A DNA stretch of 64,000 bases from Sipunculus nudus (taxonomy: Eukaryota; Annelida; Sipuncula; Golfingiida; Sipunculidae). Position 1 is the first letter of the stretch; each line of letters starts with the position of its first letter. Below are positions 1-13,300 of this stretch, one piece after another. The position numbers and the translations under genes were made by a program. Location: assembly GCA_026874595.1 (NCBI GenBank), contig CM049308.1, positions 49,402,124 to 49,466,123 of the forward strand, given 5' to 3'. A model generated the notes under the pieces. It did not search any database. It had not been told where the DNA came from and saw only the letters and a program-made list of their open reading frames with translations.

Positions 1-656
1 GACACCTGGTGCATTGTTTACCAGTTCCTGTTTTAGTGTCTCTATGGGGCGGTTTAAACCTACTAGACTTGGAGATACGATTAACCTGGCCATCACTAGT
101 GCATTGTCTTTCATGCCCATAGTCTTTCAAATCATTATCAATCATCTCCATGGCTAATGCCATCTCACAGGCTCTGCTCCATGTTAAATCCCCTCTAGCT
201 GACTGATCCAGCAAGCGTTTTGTTATTTTCTCATTTCTCACACCTTGACAGAGAGTCTCTAAGAGTCTTTCCTCCATTTTATCCTCTTGTGTATATTTAC
301 AGTCTACTGTTAGGGTTTTCAGTTCAGCAATATAGTCTACTAACTTTTCATCAGGCCTTTGTTTTTCTGGATGTAAACTTCAACCTCGCTTCTAAAGGCG
401 TAATATTAAACTGGTAATGTTCACCTAACACTTGAATCAACTCTGTGTAAGTTTTCTCTGCAACCGGACCTGGGAACACTAAACTAGTAACAGTTTCAAA
501 AGCTGCCGGTCCAATGACAGTTAACAGCGTTGCTGCCTTAAGATCGTCTCTGATTTTATTTGCTTTCATCCACAGCTCAAATCTTGAACGGTAGTTTGAC
601 CACTTTTCCTCTTTGGGTACATAGGGTCCTATTTGGCCTATCAGGGATGACGCCAT
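1..656 (-). pseudogene. Retrotransposon gag, frameshifted
   Basis: The frame starts at 656 (MASSLIG) and shows gag capsid-like features: KWSNYRSRFELW early and LGEHYQF before the break. It stops at 351, where an A-run (about 362-367 on the plus strand) seems to have gained a base. A second minus-strand frame from there to the window edge continues with gag-like content (YIAELKTL, LLETLCQG, RACEMALAMEM). Gag proteins form the particle of LTR elements. The break means this copy cannot make an intact gag. Confidence 0.62.
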
Positions 657-1040
657 TTTGACAAAATTTTACTACTTTGTACGTGCCCGAAACAAGGTCT
701 GCTACAACCTGAGCCTCACTTGACAAATGTTTCAATATCATGAAAATCAGGGCACTGAAAGTTTTATATTTCATTAGCTCACATACCGGATTTCGCTTCT
801 GCCCGGTTTTTTCAGTGTGTCATCCGCTTGATCCCATCCTCGTCGCCACTTTTGTGTTCGGCGCCCCCAGGCCACAAACAACAACCACCATGTTGCAATA
901 ACGGAACTTATTCTTTCGTATCTTCAATACATGAGAGCGGCTTCCTGCCGTCATACACAAATAGTTTCACATGCACTCGCCAGATGGCGCCAATACATCA
1001 CAAGATCATATTAAAATCCACTGATATAAACTTATAGAAA
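1..1040 (-). mobile_element. 5' end of an LTR retrotransposon (gag and probable leader/LTR), truncated by the window
   Basis: On the minus strand a gag-like frame begins near 656 and runs left off the window. Upstream of it (about 657-1040) lies a non-coding, locally GC-rich leader with TGGCGACGAGGATGG (reverse strand, about 830-850), which resembles the primer-binding region of gypsy-like elements, and a possible short LTR whose inner end is near 855. The outer LTR end could not be fixed. The pol part would lie outside the window. Whether this sits in an intron or upstream of the gene is unknown. Confidence 0.6.
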
Positions 1041-1141
1041 CAAATATATTGTTCCCAGTCTTTCACAAAAATGTTCTACCGTAATGTATTAAAATTCTGG
1101 TTGTTTTATTACATAAGTACAGTAAATGGGGTCTCTTGCAG

Positions 1142-1309
1142 GTCCTGGCACAGTTTGTCTCCTACCTAAAGAACCTGGACGATGTCGGTCCAGCATGACA
1201 CGGTATTTCTATAACAAGACGAGTCGGACATGTCAGGAATTCACTTATACTGGCTGTAATGGAAATGACAACAACTTTGAACATAAGGAACAGTGTCAGA
1301 GCTACTGCC
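1142..1309 (+). CDS. Exon K1: canonical Kunitz domain, Arg at P1
   Basis: A Kunitz/BPTI domain fills this phase 1-1 exon. The six cysteines have the classical spacing (8-15-7-12-3 residues between them), and the [10 protein letters not shown] segment around Cys38 is typical. The residue after the second cysteine (P1, the specificity residue) is Arg in GRCRSS, which predicts a trypsin-like target. It is the only Kunitz domain here with a basic P1. The acceptor is ttgcag before 1142 and the donor is GTAAGT at 1310. The ATG at 1126 is intronic and is not a start. Confidence 0.9.
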
Positions 1310-4300
1310 GTAAGTGAATTTTATGATCAGTCTGCATTATTAACTTCAGGCCATGGGTCCAACATTAAAAAAGTAACAGTCTGCTGATTACAGATACATC
1401 ATGGAGGAAAGACATTTTCACAGTCACAACACACAGGAGAAATACCTGTCAGACTGAACAAAACCAAGACAAATATGACAAAACCAGATATAAACATTTA
1501 TGTTAAGGTAAGAAATACAACTGACTGATTTAGAAGTAGTGCTGGTAATAAAATAGTTTATATATTTTTTAGGTGGCATGAAGATGTGCCCTATGTGCTT
1601 CATGATGTGCGATTACGGCTTTGAAATGAGGCCAGATGGCTGCCCTGAGTGTAAATGTAAGGAGGATCCATGCAAGGTATTATTTATCAGTGATATCTAT
1701 AGTATAAAATATTTCTAATTCTTGATTATTCCTATGTCATAAGTTACAGTTTGGATACTACTGTTCAAATTAGCCTTCAACAATAGCATCAATATTTGTG
1801 ATAAATTGATTAACATAATTGGTGGAGGCAGTATGCAGATTGCCAGGTATATGTATGAGGTTACCTGAACATATACCTTCACCTTAATTAATCACATTGG
1901 TGCTCCTATATTAAATGATTCTGTGTCTTTATTTGATATAACAATTTGTATGGAAAGTGCTGTTTTGCTGATATGTTAGTTTCTGTTACTTTTACAGGAC
2001 CCAGATGTCTGTGGGTACAAGAAGTGTGTGGTGGTAAAAAAGTGTATGGGATTTGGTGTAAACAGATACTGTGATTACAAGAGAAAATGCATTGGTATGT
2101 GGAAATGAAATATGTTATCCAGGAATCTGCCATATTGTTTATCTCTATGTAGTCATGTAGCATGAAGCAACATATTTTTATATGGGATCCACTTTTCATG
2201 GAATAGTTGGTGAACACCTTTTCATGCAAGTGCTAGTTGTTGTTAAAGAATGGTGAGAGTTAATATTTTCATTTCTGTCTTTCTGTGTACATGGTATCAC
2301 ATAAAGTTAAAGACAGATTTCACTAACATGACATTTTTTAAAGGAATTTAGTACTAGCAGCACTCTTTGCTCAAGGTTATATAGATCATATAGTTTGAGA
2401 TTTATTATTTTAGTCACTAAATAATTTTGTAGAGTCCTGTCTGGGGGCTGTGTGCTGTTACAGTGTTAGCAGCAATTTGAAAACTTGTTTTATGTCTGCA
2501 GCACCTGAGCAGAGTTGTAAACTACCTGAAGATCGAGGCCACCCTGAATGTGGACTTAAAGAGGAGCGATATTCATATAACCCTGTCAGCAGGAAGTGCC
2601 AGAAGTTTACTTGGTCTGGCTGCCTTGGGAACTCAAACAATTTCTACAATGAACGTCAGTGTAACAAGACCTGTGGAGCAGTAACAGGTACATGTCAGCT
2701 GGGGCTTGGATTTATACCCTATTTACGTCCTCTGTATGAAGAGGTATTGGATCTTTTATCCCTAATGAAGAGATACAGGGTAACATTATTATTATTATAA
2801 AAATTTTAAAAGATGTGTAATGTGCTGGCCATAGGAAAAACGCATGAGAATATAAGGACATGTACATATTGTACACAGTATTAAAGAGATCATGTATAAT
2901 TACAGTGGATATAGTGTGGTATACTTTATGGAGAAATATAGTGATGATTGTTTCTTAAATTACATTAAATGATAAGTTTTTTAATGTTTGAATAATTACT
3001 TATGCCCACATCTGAGACTGATGTGACACACAGCTTGTTATATGATGATTTCTGTCTTAATGCAGGTGACTATCTTGATGAGAAGTGCCCAATGGTGATG
3101 TGCATGATGTTTTGTGAGTTTGGATTTGCTAAGGATGAAAGAAATTGTCCCATCTGTCAGTGTAATCCTCATCCATGTGAGGTGAGTTATGATATGTAAA
3201 ACATGAAGGGCATGTTTGTCTTTCATCCTTTGATGAAGGCTTAGTGGTCAATTGGTCAATGCTTAAAACTTCATAAAGTGCTTTCTTTGAGGAATATGTG
3301 TAAAATTGCACTATTTTACCCAGCTGACTTTCAGTCACACTAACTGTATTCACAAGTCTTTGCCTTCCCACATGTTTGTTCAGTTCAGTTGTCTGTTGGC
3401 AGAACACAAATTGTAAAGTTAGACCTAACTGGATATTTAGACAGGCCCCCCAAAAAAACTCCAAGGAAACCCCAAATAAGGTCACAGCAGGCAATATTTG
3501 TTGGTGACTGGATAAAAAAAATTTTTTTGAGCCATTGAACATCAGTCCCCTTTTAATATTTTTAAAACTTTATTAGGGCCCTGCTTGAAAAACAGTGCAA
3601 TATAGTGATCAGTTTGTCTGTCTGTCTCTCCATCTGTCTGTCATGCTGTCTGTCCTGCCATCTGTGACACTTTTTGTCACGCGCAGTAGCTCAAACAATA
3701 CATTTGATCTTTCTCAAATACACAGGGTTGATTGATGCCTATGAGGGCTCCAACCATATTGAATTACAGACCTGCTAGAAATCCAGTATGGCTGCCAGAG
3801 CACAAATGTTTATTTTCATTCACGTGCGTTATCTCTAGCAGAATACATTTCATCTTTGTCAAATTAATAGGGATGATTGGTGTCTATTAGGGCTCCAAAG
3901 CTATCAAATAACAGACCCATCCCAATTCCAATATGGCCACCAGAGCACCATCAGTGACTTTCTTTGGCATGCAATATCTCAAAGAGACATTGCTTCATCT
4001 TTCTCAAATTCACAGGAATGATTGGTGCCTATGAGGGCTCTAGCCCTTTTGAATAACATGCATGCTGGAAATCCAGCAAGGCTGCCAGAGCACATTGGTG
4101 TTTTTCTTTCGGACTTAATATCTCGGAGAGAATATGCTTTATCTTCTTCAAATTCACAGGGATATAAGTGCCTGTTTGGGCTCCAGCTTTAATTACAGAC
4201 TCATCCAAAAAGCAATATGGCAGAAAATGGCTAATTTTGCAGTAATTCAAGGAGACTATGTTTGACCTTTCTCAAATTAACAGAGGTGATTGGTGCCTGT

Positions 4301-7300
4301 GAGGGCTCCGGCCCTATCAAATTACAGACCTGCCTAGTATCCAGCATGGCCATCAGAGCACAATCAGTGATTTCCTTTTGTGAAAATTTAACAGACTACT
4401 GACACCCATTAGGGGATGTGTGCTTTCAACTTTCTGACTAAGGTTAAGTCTGATATGGCTGACAGATAAATATTTTAAAAACCTTTAGCAATAACATTGT
4501 AGTGCCCTGATCTTTTATAAGATTGGTCCCTTTTAGATTATTTGTGGTGATATATCTCAGACCAATTTGACAGCCAATATGGCCACAGGGCTGCCATTTG
4601 GATGAACTGGCAATCACAGGGTACAAATTGAGGACCTTTATGGGCTCTTAACCTCCAGTCTATTTTTTCAGGGTTCATAGTTAAAAGAACTAATATGAGT
4701 CATTTTCCATGGCTTAGATAGAAGCCTTCACTAGTCACTAGACTTCTTAGTATTAGAAGTTTGCTGAAGGTAGAATTTGGATGGGATCAGTCATTTTACA
4801 TAAGGAGCCTTGTTAAAACATATCACTGTCTCCAGTCAAAGTGTTATCAAGATTTTGTCAACTTTTTCATGTAAAAATATCGCTGACATTTCTTTAATTT
4901 CAGTATGATGAACTGGTCAACAGATTGTTGGTTTTGAGACAAACTTTCCCCAAGGATGTTGGAGTACAGTTACATGCTGTTATCTTCATGTTAATAGATC
5001 AAAATGAATTGTTGTCTTTATAAGGAACTTATTTTTTCACTGATGGATTTATAATTCTCTCTTTGATATTTTCAGACCAGGATATGTCCTGCAGGTCACA
5101 CTTGTATAGCCAGCACTGCCCTGTGTGACTCTACACCCTGCCCAGTCAGATCAGTGTGCATTGGTCAGTCACAGTACTTGGCATATCTTGAAGTTGGTGT
5201 CAGAGGGGGAGAGCATTATTTTACAGTATTTTAATCTATGAACATCTTCATTATTTTTCAGTTATTATATAAACTTTATCAGAAATCAATATAAATTATT
5301 ATAAAATGCCAATAAATTGGGATGTTTATATTGTCAGTTTCAGTTTATGAAACCCAACATGGCATCTTTCAGTTTTCACTGACATTTTACCATATGTACG
5401 CTTATTCTGTAATTAGCTTGTAACAAGTATTTATGAACCTTAACCTTTTATGAACATACATGTATTGTCCTAATAGCTGATGAGCTCCAGCTAGCAAGAG
5501 ATGGGTGGGTTTGATTGGAAGGTTAAAATGTACTTAGATGGCCCTGCGTCATCATTCACCATAAAGACTGTTGCTAAACTGCAAGTACTGCTTTGAAGGG
5601 TTTGCCTAATTTTAGACCATAATGTAGACCCTCCTTTTCATGCAAATGGGTATATGGTAAGTGTATAAATATGGTATTACCTGCTTATTAAGGCCAGAGG
5701 GCCATTGTCACAGATCAGAATGATGATTGTATATGATGATGTGCTTCATTAGATTATAACAAGACTGTTACCATAGAAATTATAAACCAAACCTAACCCT
5801 TGCAACCTTATTTGATGAACATGTATCAATTAAGATGCAATTTCAGTTAAATTTCAACATGCATAAAACTTTGATTTTGTTTACAGATGTTAACACACAT
5901 GATGGATGATCTTGCTTATGTTTTGCTAGAACCCCAGTCTGCTTGCAACATGGCGCCACAGTACGGTCAGTGTAACAGAACACGGCGTCGCTTTACGTAT
6001 AACAGTGTAAGTAAGCAGTGTGAGGAGCTTCGTTACGGTGGATGTGGAGGAAACCATAACAACTTCCTGAGCCAGCAAGAGTGTCAGCATGTCTGTGGTG
6101 GGTAAAAATGTCCCCATCATCTCTTCTCCTTGTGTGTATACATGTCTTTGTCTTAGTGATTGGAAAGCCTCTACACTCAGCTGAGTCTGCTTCATGGAAT
6201 GAACCAACCGTAATCCCACTGACATGTTAGGATATATCTAATGATGTTATATTGATGATATAAGGCTAACTTGAATTTTGTCTTTTATTGATACAAAAAG
6301 AATCAGACTTTCAGACAAGGCAATTCCTATTCTCCAGGGGTGACATCATGCCCCTTTGCTCATTATCATATTATCACATGGGAATGATTCTTATTCTGTA
6401 ATCTTGATGACTTTAAGGAGAATTCCTTGTAACTTGCACACAATGTTTATTCAGTTGAATATTGGTCATATTTGGTCCTCCTCTAGCTCCTTAAGATCCA
6501 TCCTGGAACCTTCAAATAATCAATACTGAAGACACAAATATACTATTGTCTGCATGCTAGAGATTGGAAAATGACCTATCCTTTTACCTAGGAATTGTTT
6601 AAGTTAACCTGAAAGACAGAGCATTCTGCCTTCAGTATACACTTGAAGAATACACCAATAAGATAAGTTACATGGAAGACAAGTCCCTTTTTAGCGAACA
6701 TGTGAGTTTATGCAATGGCGTGGTCTAGTCTGTCATCTGTACATTAACTCATACTATCTCAAAAACTGCAAAACCTAGCATAACCAAATTTTATGCTAAA
6801 ATCAGTCACATGTTAAACATTGTGGGATTGAGCTTATGAAATGCATTTACATGGAAAAAGCTAAAATATCTTGAAAAATCATCTTCTCTTGAACTGCCTG
6901 GCAAAATTGTTAATATTTCCCAAAAAAATGTTCCCAGAAATGAGCTCTCTCGTGTTTTTTCGAATGGTTCCAGTTCAGAACTAGGCCTCCCCTCCGCTTC
7001 CCAATTGACAGGATTCATAAATAGCTTTGTCACAATGACAGAATAAAAGATTTAGCTGCTGCTGTAGAACTGCTGTAGGTTTTGCAATTTTATAATTGGT
7101 TCAGTACAGTTATGTATTTACCTGGATGTTTGCATGCCTGTACATCCTTGATAGCTATCTCATACGCAAGACTGGGGTGCCACTTACAATAGCTTAATTA
7201 TGTTTAGTATAATCCACGAGGCACCATATATACAACGCTGATATAGACTGCTGTTGCAATGGCTTTAATACATACTGCATGAAGTAGTAGTACATCATCA

Positions 7301-10300
7301 GCTCAGTACAACACCGTGAAAAACTGTAATAAAAACAAAGAAAAACTTCTAACCAAAGATGTTCACTGCAAACAGTTACCGTATTAACTTATAAAGTCCG
7401 TATCTGAAGATTCAGTCTTCAACATCACAGTAAAATCTAGAGCGAATTCGCCCACCGTATCTATACAGTGCTGACATCTAGCGACAAATCATGAAACTAA
7501 TATATGAAAAAAAAGCATGTTGGAATAATACATTAAACGTTAGTAGAACGACTCGTGGAAGTACACAAATGGGGCTCAAGTATAACATACTAATGTCAGA
7601 TATATGATATTTAACTAAATCTACAGTTCTACCTTACAATAAAAGACGAATGAAACACGTCATATCAAACTGCACTTCATGACAATAATGAAACGTGAAA
7701 CGGCAAACTTAAGACGTCGGCAGAAAAGTTAAAACATAGTGTTCTCAGGTAAAGATATCAGATTCCTCACCTTGTTGCCGTATATAGCGCCTAGGATTGT
7801 CTATGAGCTCGAATTACACAGGTTAATCATAGTAAGATCCACACACTGGCTCGAAAAGAAACGCTTTTTGCCCAAGAGCTACCAATTCCGCCATACTCGC
7901 TTCTTGGCGCTCCGTCACTTTTGCGCAGTGATACCAAAGTTACAAAACTATTAAAGTAACGCTTCTTTACAGGTAAACACATATGTAAACCTTTAACCTG
8001 CTGGATTAAACTAAACAACGCAAATATTACATGACAGACATTAATCTAACATATTAACATAAGAACTTCCACCGGGAACTACTTTGTCCAGTGACGTAAT
8101 ACAATTTTAAGCTGAAGTTTTCTGACCGCATACGTTACCATAGACTGGTGTGTGGCTCACATCAGCTACACTCCCCCCAGAAATCACACTTGGATTTCAA
8201 TAATCATATACTTAATTACCATTAAACGACCTCTACCTGACCTGAAGATCACATTTGACCTAACAATACATTTTACCAATTCAACAAAATGAACAATCCT
8301 GAAAATAATTAACCATTATGTTCAAGTAGCAGTGTAAGTTTGTGAACAGGCCTTACTAAAAAAGAAACCTTACTAAGTCTTTTACCATATTTATCCAAAG
8401 CCGAGTCTCCGACGAGGATCTTAACTTTCCTAACCAAGTCATCTTTCTCAGGAAATGTCTCAACCACCTTGGCTAGTTTCCACTGACCCCTAGGAAGCTC
8501 ATCCTCTCTCAAAGTGACAATATCCCCAACACGAAGGTTCCTCCGCTTGTTATTCCATTTCTGCCTTACTTGTAAGTTTAGCAAGTATTCCTTACGCCAT
8601 CTTGACCAAAACTCATTTGCCAAGTACTGTATTCTCCTCCATCTTTTCTGTGCATAGAGGTCTTCCTTTGGAAAGTTTCCTGGGGGTGGCATCGCAATGC
8701 TGGTCTTCATTGTCAATAAATGGTTGGGTGTAAGTGGAGCTGGAGCACATTGATTGTAAAGATTTGCTGTGGTGAGGGGTCGGCTATTTATTATTGCCAT
8801 CGTTTCATATAAGAACGTCCTCAACGATGACGTGTCGAGTTGGGTGCCAGACTGAACAAGAATGTTTGTCAGGATGGCTCGAACAGTCCGGATCTGGCGC
8901 TCCCATACCCCTCCCATATGGCTGGATGAAGGCGCGTTAAAGACAAAATCACACTCATACGCTAACAATCGAGCTGAGAGTTCTTTCTCATTGATCTCTT
9001 AGAACGCTTGCTTGAGCTTGTTGTTGGCGCCCACGAAGTTTGTACCTTGATCACATCTGATCTGTCTCATCGGGCCTCTCAACGCAATCAGACACCTAAG
9101 ACTATTAATGAATGAATCTGTAGACATGTCATTCAGCAGTTCTAAATGCACAGCTCTTGACGTCAAACATGTCACTAGGAGTCCGTATCGTTTGATTTCT
9201 TTGCGTCCCTCACGAACATAAAACGGACCAAAGCAATCTATTCCGCAATACGTGAATGGCGGCGATGGTTCAAGTCTTTCCTTAGGCAAATCAGCCATTT
9301 GTTGACTATGAGCTTGACCTCTTAGCCTTCTACATTGAACACATTTGAAAATACACGAGGACACCGCAGAACTACAACCAATAATCCAATAGCCTCTGGA
9401 TCTTAAGGCGCTCACGGTCATACCTCGTCCTTGGTGAGCAGTCAACTCGTGATGATGTTTGATAATCAAGTCTGTAATAACAGTTTTCTTAGGTAAGATC
9501 ACAGGGTACTTAATGTTCTGGCATAAAGAGGATGCTCTCAGCCTTCCTCCCACTCGTAATATTCCATATTCATCAAGAAATGGGTTCAGCTTATGAAGGA
9601 TGCTCTAACGATTTATCCTTGGTTCTCTGTTCTTTGCACCAGTTTTCAGAGATCTTATCTCATCCACGAATGCTTCATGTTGCAAGGTCTTTATAACTGT
9701 ACATTCAGCCAGCTTCTGATCTTCTATAACTCTACTCGGAGAAAGATTACATGACTTTCTCCTTCTGATGAACCTTTGTAATATCACAACAGCTCTTGTG
9801 AGTGATGTCCAAGAAGAAAATTTCCCAAAACGGTCTAACATTGACGAGGCTGGTTCAGATGTTATTGCATGTACATGTGATTTCTTGACCTCCGGGTCAT
9901 TCAGGTCAATGTCATATACAACATATGTCGCTGTAGTCAAGTTCCTGTCTCAGCATTTTACTTATCCTAACAGAGACTACCGCTGCTTGCAGTTCTAGTC
10001 GTGGTACTGTGATAGATCATAGCGGTGTCACTCTTGCTTTCCCAACCACCAAGGAACAGTGTATTTGACCCTTGTCATCCACAAGGCGTATATATGTGCA
10101 CTGTCCGTAGCCCTTTAGGCTAGCATCAGAGAAATGATGCAGTTGTACATGCTGAACATTTTCAAATTGCCTTGGCTTAAAACACCTAGGTATCTTTAAC
10201 TTTGCTAATTCTGGCAATTCAGCTGTCCAATGCTTCCAAATCTGACACAATTCATCCGGTACTGGTTCATCCCAATCAGTTCCATTCCTGCACAATGTCT

Positions 10301-13300
10301 GCAGGATCTGTTTTCCTTTGAGAGTGAAGGGTGCAAGGAGTCCAAGCGGATCATATATGGACCCTATGGTCGACAGAATACCGCGACGTGTTAGTGGTTG
10401 ATCCTTCAAAACGAGTCTAAACTGGAATTCATCTGATTCAATGCACCATTCAATACCGAGAACACGTTCTATGGGCAATTCATCAAACGCAAGATTCAAA
10501 TCCTTGATCTCTTCAGCACGTTCGGACTGGGGAATGGTCTCCATAACTTTACGGCTGTTACAAATGAACTTATGAAGACGTAACTTTCCTTCTGAACACA
10601 AAGCGCGAGTGTTCTTTATCAAAGTAATCGCATCAGTTTCAGTTTCCACACTTTTCAGTCCATCATCAACATAAAAGTTTCGTTCAACAAATCTTGCTGC
10701 ATCCATACCATGTCTTTCCTTGTAATCACTGGCAAGTCTCTTAAGACCGAAATTGGCACATCCAGGAGACGAAGCCGCGCCAAAAAGGTGGACTTTCAAA
10801 CGATATTCTTTGGGTTCAGCGTCAATGTTGCTATTGTGCCACCACAAAAATCGAAGATAATCTCTGTGTTTTAAGTCTACTCTAAACTGGTAGAACATCT
10901 TCTCTATATCGCACATTACTGCGATCGGTCCTTGGCGAAATCTGCAAAGTACGCCAATCAGAATATTGGTCAACTCAGGTCCTTGGAGCAGGTGGTCATT
11001 TAAGCTGATTCCCTTGTACCTAGCACTACAATCATAAACAACTCTCATCTTGCCAGGCTTTTTGGGGTGAAAAACTGCGTGGTGTGGTATGAACCAAACT
11101 GATTCAGTTTGAAGCTCCTCCTGTGGGACTTCCTCCACCTCATCACGTTGAATCATCCCTTCCACAAAGTTCTTGTAGTCTTCAAAATATTTAGGATCAT
11201 TCTTAAATCTCCTTTTGAGAAGATCTAAACGCCGAATTGCCATCACCTTATTGTTGGGTAAGTTAGGACTGCCATTTCTGAATGGTAGTGGCATAGTGTA
11301 GTGACCATCCCTTTGCTGACTGATGCCTTCCCCGAGTATCTTAAGGAACCGCAGATCATCTTGAGACATAATAGTGTTCCCCTCTTTCCTCTCCGAAAAA
11401 TCAGATTCCAATATTCTACTAATGTCATGGGGGGCTGCACATTTCTCTCTTATTGCAGTCTTGCACACAAAATGAACTTCGCAGTGAGCATGCCGAGCTT
11501 CAGTTGATACGTTTGGATCACTCTGACATATACAAAAACTGGTCGGCACCTGTTTTGTGATCACCTTATGGGTAGTTCCAATAGCATCTCCAGAATCTTC
11601 AATCTCTCCCATGTTGCCAACTAAACTCCATCCGAGTTCAGTTTCCACTGCAAAGGGTTGGTTTCCGTCACCTATCAAACAATTTAAAGGGGCTAAAGCC
11701 TGTGGACAATAGTAGCCTAGCAGCAATCCAACCTCGCAGTCCTGAAATGAAGGTATTCTATGTGCAATGCCTTTCAAATGAGGCCAAGCTCTGGCCATGT
11801 CTGGTGTGGGAATATGAGATTGGTCTACTGGAATAAATTCTCTAGTGTAGACTATGGGTAGATCAATTATCTTGTTGGAGTCAAATCCACGTACTTGTAA
11901 GTTCTTAAATTTCCTACAGGACACCACACGGTCCCTGGTGGTCATTGTAGTTAGCTTTAGTTGAACTGGGTCTGAATGAGCATTCAGCCTTTCACTGGTA
12001 TGATCCAGAATAAATGAAGTATCTGACTGGGTGTCAAGTAGTGCGTAAACTAAATATTCTTCATTAGGATGATCCTTGCTGGATACCCACACTGGAACCA
12101 CCATTGACGCACTCTGACCGACTTGAGTCCCAGAAATCTTACGGCACACAGCATCCTTGCTTTCTACAATGATTTCCTGATGATCATCAGAAGAAGACAC
12201 TTGCTGCTTAATGGCTTTGGAAGCACCACTTCCTTTACTAACACCCGTTTCCTTCTGATCAACATGTAGAGAAGTGGGGTGTCTTATACTACAAAGCTTA
12301 CATGTGGATCTTTGCGGACAATTTTTCGACAGATGTCCTTGATTGAGGCAACCATAACAAAGTCCCTTTTTCTTTACATATTCATGTCTTTCGGGTAATG
12401 GTTTAGACAACAAACTCCTGCAATTTTGGATCATATGATTGTCCTTATGACAAAATAGGCAGGACTGTTTTGCATTCTTATCCCTTTCCTTGGTAAGTCC
12501 TGTTGTGAGTGTCCTCGCACCTTGTTTTTGTCTAATCGTTCCCGAGGTCACCTCTTTCTCTTTCGGATGTGCCCTTAAAGCACCTAGCGACGTGATAGGA
12601 TCACATGCAATTTCTGCTTCATTTGCAATAAAAGCAGCAAATTCACTAAAAGAAGGATAACAGCCTTCAGTTTTCTTGGTTTGAGACACAATGCAACTCC
12701 ATCTAACTACAATCCTATCGGGTAGTTTTTTTAGTAGTTTTCTGTTTTCTCTGGCATCATTAAGAATATTCAGACTGTCAATTGTGGTTATAGCTACTTC
12801 ACACTGAAGCAGAAAGTCTGAAAATCTCTGAAGGCCCTTGTTGTCCCTTCCATTTATAGGCGGCCATGACTCTATCTTGTTCCTAAATGCCTCAGCGATA
12901 GCGAACGAGTTGCCATACCGGTTTCTCAGCACCTCCTTGTTCCTTTTATAAGCGTCTGCTGACTTTAAAAGAAAGAATCCATTGACAGCTTCCCTTGCAG
13001 GTCCACCCAAGTACCGCTTAAGATAATGTATCCTTTCTTGTGGGGGAATACACTTACTCTCTACTAGCATTGAAAATGACGCCTCCCAATCTGGGAAGGT
13101 TAGGGGGTCCCCAGTAAATACGGTTGGTTCAGGTGCTGGAAGACGACTGACAGCAGCCGCAGCTGCCATGGCAGAGTTAATTGCAGAAAAGTAGTCCCCT
13201 GAAGGTAAAACAGTTACTCCCGGTGTTTCTTTGTCTCGTTTGCACTCTTGAGTCTCACGAGTAACAGGAGCATTAGTTGCATCATGAATCTTAAAGTCCT

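Noticed and set aside
1126-1141. ATG before K1 as a start codon
   Set aside because: It lies upstream of a good acceptor in the phase expected for an internal exon; no signal peptide follows.
4904-5022. Exon-like stretch after TTTAATTTCAG
   Set aside because: No cysteine pattern, no fitting donor or phase, and no equivalent elsewhere in the gene.
7739-8018. Paired open frames at 7739-7954/7827-8018 and again at 15832-16111
   Set aside because: They are the same LTR sequence twice; no coding feature.
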